A stretch of 64,000 nt of DNA. It comes from Methanobacteriota archaeon. GTDB taxonomy: Archaea; Thermoplasmatota; Thermoplasmata; UBA10834. The translations under genes were made by a program, and so were the position numbers. The notes beneath the pieces were generated by a model. The model did not search any database and was not told where the DNA came from. It saw only the letters and a program-made list of their open reading frames with translations. The stretch lies in assembly GCA_020348345.1 (NCBI GenBank), contig CP070748.1, forward strand, positions 346,088 through 410,087. Reading direction: 5' to 3'. The first letter of the stretch is position 1. Each line of letters starts with the position of its first letter. This document shows, piece by piece, positions 55,447-62,950 of this stretch.

Positions 55447-58400
55447 TGGACACCCTCAACGGCATCTTGTTTATCGTCCAGCTCTTGCCGTCTTCGATTG
55501 ATGGCTTTCGCGACAGGCTGCTTGCGTTGATGGCCTGCTTGACTTTCGACTCGTAGGCAGTTATCGCATTCTCGATATCTGGGTGGGCACTATACTCGAC
55601 CTCGATCGGCTCGCCAAACTCGAGGGAGAGGTCCTTCCGCATCTGTTGTATACGCCTCACAAACTCCCTGGACAGGCCTTCGAGTTTGAGCTTGGGGCGC
55701 AAGGACGTGGAGACGTATACATGCGTCGAGCCTACCGCGGCGTGTGAGTATCCAGCCTTCTCCTTCTCAGATACGATGACGTCCTCCTCGAATATGTCGA
55801 ATCCGCCTATGCGTATCCTGCCAGAGCTTGCGAGGTGTCGCGCCATTTGACCGCCGTCCACTTTCTCCATCAATGCGGCGACATCTGCAGCGGATTCCTT
55901 CAACCTAGGGCCCAACGACTTCAAGTTTGGGGCGAGTGCGTATTCTATCATCGACTCCCTCGATTCGATGCATTCCACGCGCTTGACATTGAGTTCATCC
56001 GCGATCATTCGTTCATACCGCCTCAACACCCACATGCCATCCTCACCAGCTGCTATGATCGCCTCCTCTAGAGGCTGCCGCAGCTTGATACCGGCCTTCT
56101 GCCGGGCGAGACGGCCCGCCTCGACCGTCCGACGCACAAGAGACATCTGCGATTCAAGGATGCGATTTACAGCACCGCGATTGGCGATAGGGTATTCCTC
56201 AAGGTGAACGCTATCGAGAGGGCCCTGCAGACTCCTATAGAGATATTCCGCGAGGAAGGGTGTGATTGGTGCCATCACCTTGCATATAGTCATCAGGCAT
56301 TCGTGGAGCGTGCTGTACGCCGAGAATCGATCTTCCGGATCGCTGTCCTGCAGGAACCTCTTCCGCGAACGCCGCAAATGCCAGTTGCTCAGATCGTCGA
56401 CGAAGCTAACGACCGCGCGAACCGTCCTGTGCACCTCCAGCGCTTCGAACGCCAGTCTCGATTCCATGACAGTGGTGTTGAGGCGCGAGAGAATCCACAC
56501 GTCGAGGTCGTGAGTCTTTCTCGGCAGCACCTCTCCTCTGTATCTCAGGCGGTTCGAGTTCGACGCGAAAAAAGAGTAGACGTTGAGCAGAGTGGCAAGG
56601 GTCCGAACCATCGACTGCCTCACGTTTTCCTCCGAGAACTCCACCTCGTCCCACACAGGGGATCCGAGGAGGTATAGCCTAGACGCGTCTGCGCCGACAG
56701 ACGAGAAGATGTCTTCAGGATTAACCACGGCTTCGCCTTCTGCCTCTATCTTCCTGCCATCCTTGTCATAGACCTGGCCCATTACAAGCACGGACTTGAA
56801 CGCAGGCGAGTCGAACAAAAGGGTAGCCAGAACATGTTGAGTATAGAACCATCCGCGGGTTTGATCCGCCGATTCGCTTATGAAATCGACAGCACGATGG
56901 ACGTCGAATTCCTTCATGTTCTCGAATGGGTAATGATACTGGGCAAAGGGGGCGCATCCCGAGTCGAACCAACAATCCAGTACGAATTCCTCCCTCATCA
57001 TTGGTGAATTGCACTCGGGGCAACGAAGTCGTATCGAGTCCACGAACGGCCTGTGAAGATCCAAATCATCGGGGATCTCACCGATTGCATGGCGTTCCAG
57101 CTCATCGGTGCTGCCGATGCACAGCTCGTGGCCAGATTGGCACCGCCAGATTGGCAGAGGGGTGCCCCAGTACCGAGCGCGGCTGACTACCCAATCCTTT
57201 GCGTCTGCGATGAAATTGCCGAAGCGGCCGTCTTTATACGACTCTGGCACCCAGTGAACCTGTTCGTTCATCTCGCGCATCGTATCGCGAGCGTCCGCCG
57301 CAGAGACGATCCAAGCATCCTTGGGCTTGTATATCAGAGGTGTATTGCACCTCCAACAGAATGGATACGAATGGCGAATCAACTCCCATTTGAAGAGTCT
57401 CCCAGACGATTCGAGCAGCCTGATTATCTCTGCGTCGGATTCGCCTGCCAAATGACCCTGCAACTCGGGAAAGGCGTCAGTGAACTTGCCAGCATCGTCG
57501 ACCGGATCGAACACCTCGCTCCCCATCTCCATGGCGATGCCGTAATCGACTGCCGCGTATGCAGGAGAGATCTGCACGACGCCAGTTCCTTCTGATTCAG
57601 GCACTTCGCTTGAGTGCACAATTCTGAATGCGTTCCCATCGCGTCCGGGGAAGTCGAACACTGGTTCGTAATGCTTTCCTAGCAACGACTCGCCGGCGAA
57701 TGTCTCGATGATCCTTGCCTCGGGCAGCAGTCTTGCCGCATGCGCGACTCCAACTATCAGTCTCTCGCCCTTGATCTCGGCGATCGCATACTCCCAATCC
57801 TTCCGAACCGCGAGAAAGGTGTTCGCCACAAGCGTCCATGGGCTGGTGGTGTGCGATAGAATGCTGGCGTTCATGTCCTTCATCTTGAATCGCACAATCA
57901 CGCTCCTATCCTCAGTCTCGTGAAATCCGAGCGCGACCTCATGACTTCCGAGAGTTGTGCCGCATCGGTAACAGTATGCCGACACTTGTCGGTCTCGGGT
58001 GAGTAATCCCTTGGAATGAAGCTGCTTGAAAGCCCACCATACACTCTCGATGTACTCGTTGGACATCGTGAGATAGGCATCATCGTAGTTCAGCCAGTAA
58101 CCTATCCTGCGGCTCATGTCCTCCCATTCGGACTTGAATCTGACCACCCTCTCCCTGCAGAGAGTGTTGAATCTCTCAACCCCGTACGACTCAATATCCG
58201 CCTTGGATTCGAGCTTGAGCTCCTTCTCTACCTCGATCTCCACAGGAAGGCCATGACAATCCCAGCCTGCGATGTAGGGGACGATATTGCTGCCGTTCAT
58301 CACCCCAAAGCGCAGGTTCGCGTCCTTGACAGCCCGTGTGAATGCGTTGCCCATGTGAGGGCGGTTTCGTGTAGTCGGCGGCCCCTCGCAGAAGACAAAT

Positions 58401-58525
58401 GGCCTGCCTGAGGCCATCCGTTCAATCACCTTCCGAGGCACTTCACGCGACCGCCAGTAGGAGAGTATCTCCTCCTCAAGCTTGGGGAAGGTCTCCCCGG
58501 CGGGCTCCCGATAGTACCTCTTCAT
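55433..58525 (-). CDS. ileS: Isoleucyl-tRNA synthetase with altered signature motifs
   Basis: The 1030-residue class I synthetase has the full IleRS layout: catalytic core, zinc knuckle CYRCGTTLGSHEVALGF (near 185), CP1 editing domain (SPWTLVAN near 228), DWVVSRARYWGTPLPIW, VLDCWFDSG and an all-helical anticodon domain. However, the HIGH box reads PHMGN (residues 56-60, last His replaced by Asn). The KMSKS box reads KIEAE (592-596), with the catalytic second Lys missing, inside an otherwise normal context (VYDKDGRKIEAEGEAVV). The frame is open throughout. It could be a divergent active enzyme or a specialised paralogue. The ATG has GGAGGAG 10 nt upstream and a structured leader. It is convergent with the acetyltransferase gene. 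Confidence 0.9.
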   Translation of the reverse strand: MKRYYREPAGETFPKLEEEILSYWRSREVPRKVIERMASGRPFVFCEGPPTTRNRPHMGNAFTRAVKDANLRFGVMNGSNIVPYIAGWDCHGLPVEIEVEKELKLESKADIESYGVERFNTLCRERVVRFKSEWEDMSRRIGYWLNYDDAYLTMSNEYIESVWWAFKQLHSKGLLTRDRQVSAYCYRCGTTLGSHEVALGFHETEDRSVIVRFKMKDMNASILSHTTSPWTLVANTFLAVRKDWEYAIAEIKGERLIVGVAHAARLLPEARIIETFAGESLLGKHYEPVFDFPGRDGNAFRIVHSSEVPESEGTGVVQISPAYAAVDYGIAMEMGSEVFDPVDDAGKFTDAFPELQGHLAGESDAEIIRLLESSGRLFKWELIRHSYPFCWRCNTPLIYKPKDAWIVSAADARDTMREMNEQVHWVPESYKDGRFGNFIADAKDWVVSRARYWGTPLPIWRCQSGHELCIGSTDELERHAIGEIPDDLDLHRPFVDSIRLRCPECNSPMMREEFVLDCWFDSGCAPFAQYHYPFENMKEFDVHRAVDFISESADQTRGWFYTQHVLATLLFDSPAFKSVLVMGQVYDKDGRKIEAEGEAVVNPEDIFSSVGADASRLYLLGSPVWDEVEFSEENVRQSMVRTLATLLNVYSFFASNSNRLRYRGEVLPRKTHDLDVWILSRLNTTVMESRLAFEALEVHRTVRAVVSFVDDLSNWHLRRSRKRFLQDSDPEDRFSAYSTLHECLMTICKVMAPITPFLAEYLYRSLQGPLDSVHLEEYPIANRGAVNRILESQMSLVRRTVEAGRLARQKAGIKLRQPLEEAIIAAGEDGMWVLRRYERMIADELNVKRVECIESRESMIEYALAPNLKSLGPRLKESAADVAALMEKVDGGQMARHLASSGRIRIGGFDIFEEDVIVSEKEKAGYSHAAVGSTHVYVSTSLRPKLKLEGLSREFVRRIQQMRKDLSLEFGEPIEVEYSAHPDIENAITAYESKVKQAINASSLSRKPSIEDGKSWTINKMPLRVSIRKP

Positions 58526-58544
58526 CTCCGTGACTCCTCCAAAA

Positions 58545-58629
58545 CGGGCTCATCACTACTCGGCAATGGGAAGGATAGAATCAGCTAATGATAGCTATAA
58601 TGAACGTGAATGCCGAGTTCATCAACCCG
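58545..58629 (-). promoter_or_regulatory. Structured leader RNA of ileS
   Basis: On the minus strand, ACTCGGCA (58618-58611) and TGCCGAGT (58565-58558) form a perfect 8-bp stem. Outside it, CGGG (58629-58626) pairs with CCCG (58548-58545). Between the two stems a TGATGA hexamer stands on each strand, a layout that could form tandem G-A pairs as in kink-turns. Inside the 45-nt loop, TAGCT/AGCTA makes a small hairpin. The outer stem is followed by TTTT and then the GGAGGAG ribosome-binding site. The predicted transcription start falls at the first base of the structure. Confidence 0.5.
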
Positions 58630-58647
58630 CTTGCAGCGCCCGGATTG

Positions 58648-58662
58648 TATTTAATACTTGCC
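58648..58662 (-). promoter_or_regulatory. TATA/BRE element upstream of ileS
   Basis: GGCAAGTATTAAATA on the minus strand is identical over 15 bases to the tRNA-Lys promoter element at 21917-21931. It would start a transcript near 58626, about 100 nt before the ileS ATG. Confidence 0.55.
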
Positions 58663-58887
58663 GGTAGCGAAGCGGCATCATAACTGAGGAAGGTCTGGAA
58701 CATGCCAACTAAGTCGGATTTCCCTCCTTGGAGGAATAGGGGTTAGAGCCGCTAACGGCCGGTTCTTCTGGCCGCCTGAACGGAGCGGCCCTCCTGCAAG
58801 AAAGTTCTAAATAATAGGGCACACATAGCGCGGCACCGTGCATACCATGGCCAGGGTTGAGTCCCAGGGCCGATGGGGTGAACACGA

Positions 58888-59058
58888 ATGGAAGAACCCT
58901 TGTGCAACGTGGAGTTTCTGAAGAGCAGCGCCGCATATGTGGCGAGAGTTCAGAGCGATCTCGGCGGGATGCGCGAGTACCGTAGCACGAGTCTCGAGGA
59001 GATCCTTGAACAGGTCATCATCGATTTGCAGGAAGAGTTCGAAGGAGCACGACTCTGA
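58888..59058 (+). CDS. Small hypothetical protein
   Basis: A 56-residue frame starts MEEPLCNVEFLKSSAAYVAR and ends EFEGARL. It has an in-frame TGA 9 nt before its ATG, so the start is fixed, and a GGGGTG ribosome-binding site 7 nt upstream. The second half is an amphipathic helix (SLEEILEQVIIDLQEEFEG) that could mediate dimerisation. I do not recognise the family. It precedes the RAM-domain gene by about 140 nt in the same direction; a TATA-like CTAAATAATAG lies about 75 nt upstream. Confidence 0.6.
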   Translation: MEEPLCNVEFLKSSAAYVARVQSDLGGMREYRSTSLEEILEQVIIDLQEEFEGARL

Positions 59059-59200
59059 ATCGCGTGCAAATCACGCAACAGAAAGCACGGGGTTGTCCGT
59101 CGACGCTTCCAGGTTCGCCCACGTTCATCCAGGAGGCTTGGGATATCGCCGCAAGCCAAGCGACTGCTGGATCGATACGAAGACCATAGGGGGCGTTCCC

Positions 59201-59548
59201 GTGGAAGAGAAGGACAAGAAGGAGTATGAAGAGGTCATTTCGTCGTATTACGGCGAGGACCAGGTCACTGCCCTTGTTACTTTCAAGATCGACACCAAGG
59301 GCTCTGACGATGTAGCTGGCAAGATAGCCGAGAGTTCCAACATCGAGGATGTTTTTCTGGTGACCGGGGACACGGACATCATTGCGAAGGCTCGGTTTCC
59401 GAACTACGCCGCGCTGAAGAAGTTCATTGTTGACGAGGTGGCTGAGATTCCTGGCGTCAAGGAGACGAGGACATTCATGGTTGTCACCACCTTCAAGGAG
59501 AAGGGGCAGATCGTCCGGGACGCCGACGAGGACGATTCGAAGGAGTAG
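59201..59548 (+). CDS. Lrp/AsnC-type RAM-domain protein without HTH
   Basis: The 115-residue product contains only the ligand-binding/oligomerisation (RAM) half of Lrp/AsnC regulators (about 18-95): QVTALVTFKIDTKGSDDVAG, VFLVTGDTDIIAKAR and PGVKETRTFMVVTTFKEKG are the family strands. No DNA-binding helix-turn-helix is encoded upstream in frame. Such stand-alone RAM proteins sense amino acids or modulate full-length Lrp proteins. GTG at 59201 follows a GGGGGCG site. The acidic end (DADEDDSKE) is followed at once by the UPF0147 gene. Confidence 0.85.
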   Translation: MEEKDKKEYEEVISSYYGEDQVTALVTFKIDTKGSDDVAGKIAESSNIEDVFLVTGDTDIIAKARFPNYAALKKFIVDEVAEIPGVKETRTFMVVTTFKEKGQIVRDADEDDSKE

Positions 59549-59587
59549 ATGAAGTGGCGCACATTAGGATGGAGAGGGGTGATTATT

Positions 59588-59842
59588 ATGGACATGGACA
59601 CGAAACTGAAGCAGATTATGGAGGTGCTAGATCAGCTCGCCGAGGACACCTCCGTACCCAGGAACATAAGACGCGGAGCCACAGAGGCCAAGGAGCGGCT
59701 TCAACAGAAGAGCGAAGCTCTCGATATCAGAAGTGCCAGCGCAATCATGATACTTGATGAGCTGGCGAATGATCCTAACATACCGCTGCATGGAAGGACT
59801 CTTATCTGGAACATCATAAGCCAGCTGGAAACAGTCAAGTGA
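59588..59842 (+). CDS. UPF0147 family protein
   Basis: The 84-residue helical protein begins MDMDTKLKQIMEVLDQLAED and contains TSVPRNIRRGATEAKERL and ILDELANDPNIPLHGRTLIW, the two conserved blocks of the archaeal UPF0147 family. The family has no proven function. The ATG at 59588 lies downstream of GGAGAGGGG; the ATG at 59549 directly after the RAM-gene stop would add 13 residues (MKWRTLGWRGVII) that are not typical. It forms an operon with the RAM-domain gene. Confidence 0.88.
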   Translation: MDMDTKLKQIMEVLDQLAEDTSVPRNIRRGATEAKERLQQKSEALDIRSASAIMILDELANDPNIPLHGRTLIWNIISQLETVK

Positions 59843-59879
59843 GGCTCATCGAGCTCATTCCGCCAAGGTCGGTTGCGGC

Positions 59880-60536
59880 ATGCCAGTCGTCCGAGAGCGA
59901 TGTTTCTGCTCATGGAGCGGGGGGAAAGACTCCTGCTTAGCCATGCATCGTGCAATTTCCTCCGGAATGCAGCCTACCGCGCTACTTACGATGCTGGTGG
60001 AAGATGGAAGCAGGTCCCGCTCGCACGGATTGTCCACCGATATTCTGCGGCGCCAAGCGGCGTCAGTTGGCACGAAGCTAGTGACAAGGAGCACGTCATG
60101 GGAAAGGTACGAAGCGAACTTCCTGGATGCCGTTCGCGAACTCAAAGAGGAGGGGATATCGGTCGGCGTGTTTGGAGATATCGACTTGGAGCAGCACAGA
60201 GAATGGGTTGATAGAGTCTGCTCCTCCATAGGCTTGAAGGCGGCTCTGCCATTGTGGAAGTGTGCCAGGCATCAGATTTTGCAGGAGTTTATATCATCGG
60301 GATTCAAAGCGGCCATCGTTTCGGTGAAGGACGGCTTTCTTGATCGGTCATTTCTAGGCAGGATGCTAGACAACGCCCTAGTCGAAGAGATGGAGGAAAT
60401 CGGCATCGACGCCTCCGGAGAGGAAGGGGAATACCATACATTCGTTTCAGATGGTCCGTTGTTTTCGGCGCGTGTTGAGCATTCAGCCAAGGGCGTGCGC
60501 TTCAGTGATGGCTATTGGTTCCTCGACCTTGGATGA
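59880..60536 (+). CDS. Diphthine-ammonia ligase-like PP-loop ATPase (Dph6-like)
   Basis: The 218-residue protein has the PP-loop SWSGGKDSCLA at residues 11-21. It shows the pattern of the archaeal MJ0570/Dph6 family: HGLSTDILRRQA (near 50), VFGDIDLEQHREW (near 98), and the C-terminal GIDASGEEGEYHTFVSDGP (near 175-193), which is diagnostic. Dph6 amidates diphthine on elongation factor 2, the last step of diphthamide synthesis. The ATG at 59880 is 37 nt after the UPF0147 stop. Other ATP pyrophosphatases share the PP-loop, but the C-terminal motif makes the Dph6 group the best match. Confidence 0.88.
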   Translation: MPVVRERCFCSWSGGKDSCLAMHRAISSGMQPTALLTMLVEDGSRSRSHGLSTDILRRQAASVGTKLVTRSTSWERYEANFLDAVRELKEEGISVGVFGDIDLEQHREWVDRVCSSIGLKAALPLWKCARHQILQEFISSGFKAAIVSVKDGFLDRSFLGRMLDNALVEEMEEIGIDASGEEGEYHTFVSDGPLFSARVEHSAKGVRFSDGYWFLDLG

Positions 60537-60616
60537 CCTTTGAAGAATTGGTCAAGCAGTGATATGCCTTGTATGCAAATATGTTTAAATCGCATCCATA
60601 TAATCTTCCCCGCAGC

Positions 60617-60688
60617 GCGGCTGTAGTCTAGCGGTTAGGACTGAAGCTTCCCAAGCTTTAAGCCCGGGTTCGAATCCCGGCAGCCGCA
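60617..60688 (+). tRNA. tRNA-Gly(CCC)
   Basis: A complete 72-nt cloverleaf is visible: acceptor GCGGCTG/CAGCCGC, D stem GTCT/GGAC, anticodon arm GAAGC-TTCCCAA-GCTTT with anticodon CCC, and T arm CCGGG-TTCGAAT-CCCGG, then discriminator A. CCA is not encoded. There is no intron. A TATA box TATGTTTAAATCG (about 60581-60593) lies some 30 nt upstream. A recombinase fragment starts 3 nt after its 3' end. Confidence 0.96.
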
Positions 60689-60691
60689 CAC

Positions 60692-60973
60692 CTATGCGTA
60701 GCCAGTATAGTCGTCAGTCCGAGAAATCAAGGGGGTTTTTGTACCGGGGTTGCCTGGCATGGCGTCATCCGAGGCCCTTAGGACCTCGGAGTTCCCCGTG
60801 TCTGGGCTCTTCTGGTAGCAGTACACCTGCGGGGTCTTGACGCTCCTGTGTCCGAAGGCTATCGAGGCGGCTTCCAACGATGTTCCGCTATCTTGCAGCA
60901 TCTGCCCGTGAGTGCGTCTTGGGGCTCTCAGCTCGAAACGCACACCGGATAGACCTTCAACCCCAGCCTTCAC
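60692..60973 (-). pseudogene. Tyrosine recombinase C-terminal remnant
   Basis: The frame encodes up to 93 residues. Its first 60 match the catalytic end of tyrosine recombinases: PRRTHGQMLQDSGTSLEAAS, then FGHRSVKTPQVYCYQK, containing the Arg of box II, the GH pair and the nucleophile Tyr. The N-terminal half with the first catalytic Arg is missing, and the box II His is replaced, so it should be inactive. It abuts the 3' end of tRNA-Gly, a common integration target, and overlaps the stop of the upstream kelch gene. Most likely it is the leftover of an integrated element. Confidence 0.65.
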
Positions 60974-62637
60974 GCGCTCGGAGGAGGCGGTGGCACGCCG
61001 GACCTGCGTCCCATGACCATCATGAGGGCCATGAGGACGATGACCACAATTAGCAGGCCGATGACAACGTAGAGCAGGGAATTGTCGGCCTTGTTATCAA
61101 CCGATGTCTGTACGTCGTTCATCGACCCCTCCAGTTCGGTCAGGGTGTTCTGTAGCTCATCCAGCTGAGCCTGCAGATCGGTTATGTTGCCGTCAGCGTC
61201 AGAGAGCTGGGCTTCGAGTGCACCGAGGGCTGCTTCCATGACTGATAGTTGTGTCTCAAGGTCCGCGATGTCCGCCGCCTGAGCGTCCAGGAGTTCGGTC
61301 AAGTTCGTCTTCAGCATATCCAGTTGCTCCTCGAATGTGTATGCATCCGTCACGGTCACTTCGAATGACTCTTCCGGGAAGTTCGATGAATAGTATCCCA
61401 CGTACACAACGAGAGTGTAATCGCCTGGAGGCATGGTTTCCGAGATGTCCAGCGTTAGCTCAGCGGGTTCAGGGACAGGGATCCAGAAATCCCATCCAGA
61501 ATGGAAAGTCCCGGAGTTTGACACAAGGTACGCTTCTACATAGTACCCACTCGGATCTGCGAATACGACATCAAGCATGACCCCGAGATTCAAGAAGCCG
61601 CCTTGGGCCACTGGTGTTCCCGAGAGTGAGACTTCTAGATGCGCAACCTCGAGAGAGAGAACGGTGCTCATCACCTCCGTAGCGTTGTTGCCTCCGAAGA
61701 GGTATAGCATTCCCTCCGTAGTCGCTACTGCGCCTGCGTGCCTCACACCGACTGGGAGGACGGGCCCGTCGTGCCAATCACCATCATTCGAGCTATACCA
61801 ATAGGTTGTGTCATAGCCCGGGCCGACGTTGTATCCATCACCCCCGCCGCCTATTACGTATATGGCCCCATCAACGGCAAGAGCACCCGATTGCGAGGCC
61901 AAGGGTACTGGCATATCATTATTCGTGTACCAATAGTCACCATCCACTGAGTAGACGTAAACCGTGCCACTACTGTCAGCCCAGGAAGAAGTGCTGCCTC
62001 CCAAGTAGTAGAAGGTGCTTCCCTGGTAAAGGCTCACGAGGGCCCCTGAGTTGCGAGCGGAAGGCATCGGGGTTCCCAGGGACCATGAATCCAGCAAAGG
62101 ATCGTAGATCTGCACTGCATCCGTGATGCCGGAGGTCTCGTTGACTCCGCCCATAACGTATATCATGCCATCGTGACCCAGGCCAGCCCTGCCTTGCCAG
62201 ACTCCTGTCGGCATGCTGGTTCCCAGATTCCATGAATCGGTATCAGGGTCATATATCTGGACTGCGCCTTCTGGGAGTCCTCCACCGAATATGTACAGGT
62301 CTCCGTCGGGACCCACGACACCCGCCGCCCCCCGTGCTGGAATCGGCAATGGGGCTAGCGAGTTCCATGACCCAGTATCTAAGTCGTAAGAACTTGTCTC
62401 GTTCGTGGCGCTGTAGGGGAACGTGCTGTTTACTCCTCCTATCACATAGGCGATTCCTTCCGCGTCATAGAGGACAACGGCCTGCGCCCTGGGTCCTTCC
62501 ATAGATGTTTCTTCAACCCATTCCCCTGTCAGAGCTGCGCTAACAGGGGTCGCTATGAAGCTCAACGATGCGAATGCTAGCATGAACGCAAGTACCCCCG
62601 CAAGGACAGCAGTGTCACTGACTTTCTTACTTCTCAT
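60970..62637 (-). CDS. Secreted kelch-repeat protein with coiled coil and membrane anchor
   Basis: The 555-residue protein has a signal peptide (about 1-34), six or so kelch repeats (about 40-330, pattern YVIGGV...YD..T.SW..L), a beta-sandwich domain (about 335-425), a heptad coiled coil (about 433-520, DIADLETQLSVMEAALGALE and similar) and a C-terminal membrane helix ending RRSGVPPPPPSA. The coiled coil would form a stalk holding the propeller away from the membrane. The ATG at 62637 follows GGTGAG, and the TATA box GCTATATAACG (62715-62725, minus) lies about 80 nt upstream. Ligand unknown. Start and domain layout are clear. Confidence 0.82.
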   Translation of the reverse strand: MRSKKVSDTAVLAGVLAFMLAFASLSFIATPVSAALTGEWVEETSMEGPRAQAVVLYDAEGIAYVIGGVNSTFPYSATNETSSYDLDTGSWNSLAPLPIPARGAAGVVGPDGDLYIFGGGLPEGAVQIYDPDTDSWNLGTSMPTGVWQGRAGLGHDGMIYVMGGVNETSGITDAVQIYDPLLDSWSLGTPMPSARNSGALVSLYQGSTFYYLGGSTSSWADSSGTVYVYSVDGDYWYTNNDMPVPLASQSGALAVDGAIYVIGGGGDGYNVGPGYDTTYWYSSNDGDWHDGPVLPVGVRHAGAVATTEGMLYLFGGNNATEVMSTVLSLEVAHLEVSLSGTPVAQGGFLNLGVMLDVVFADPSGYYVEAYLVSNSGTFHSGWDFWIPVPEPAELTLDISETMPPGDYTLVVYVGYYSSNFPEESFEVTVTDAYTFEEQLDMLKTNLTELLDAQAADIADLETQLSVMEAALGALEAQLSDADGNITDLQAQLDELQNTLTELEGSMNDVQTSVDNKADNSLLYVVIGLLIVVIVLMALMMVMGRRSGVPPPPPSA

Positions 62638-62950
62638 CTTCTCACCTTGTCATACTCGGCAGCGATAGAGCATCTGCCCCCAACGGCTCCGAGCATGTCG
62701 GAAGGATTTGCAAACAGCGTTATATAGCGTCTATCCCTGCCAGGTAAGGCCACCGGTTGGCTCCGCCTGTCAGAAAAGGCCAGGGGCGGGAATGTAAAGG
62801 GTTTGACTCCGGTACGATAATCATCTTGATTCTCTCAACCTTCAGACATACTGGCTCGGCAGTGGTTCAAATCCCGGCAATGTTGACCTGGGAGTCAACC
62901 GCTTCGGGCCATTCATATAGCGCGGTTTCGGATACTCTTCTGGTGGTCGA
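62638..62950. other. Intergenic region with two divergent promoters
   Basis: This 313-nt gap contains the minus-strand TATA box for the kelch gene (62715-62725) and the plus-strand TATA box ATTCATATAGC (62909-62919) for the secreted protein at 62951. I see no gene or strong structure between them. Confidence 0.55.

Larger units (their letters stand above)
58526..58887. other. Intergenic region between ileS and the 56-residue gene
   Basis: This 362-nt gap holds the ileS leader and its promoter on the minus strand. It also holds a GC-rich plus-strand stretch with hairpins (CCTCC-TT-GGAGG near 58724, GGCC...GGCC near 58757-58773) and a plus-strand TATA-like CTAAATAATAG (58807-58817) for the small gene at 58888. 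The GC-rich part could be an RNA but lacks the landmarks of RNase P or SRP RNA. Confidence 0.5.

Noticed and set aside
58676..58805. RNase P or SRP RNA in the GC-rich stretch upstream of the 56-residue gene
   Set aside because: GAGGAAGGTCTGG faintly resembles a conserved P RNA block, but the other conserved regions are missing and the length is too short. No SRP S-domain sequence is present.
58937..59200. N-terminal extension of the RAM-domain protein as a DNA-binding domain
   Set aside because: The frame is open, but the translated sequence is Ser/Arg-rich with no helix-turn-helix and overlaps the small gene at 58888-59058 in another frame.
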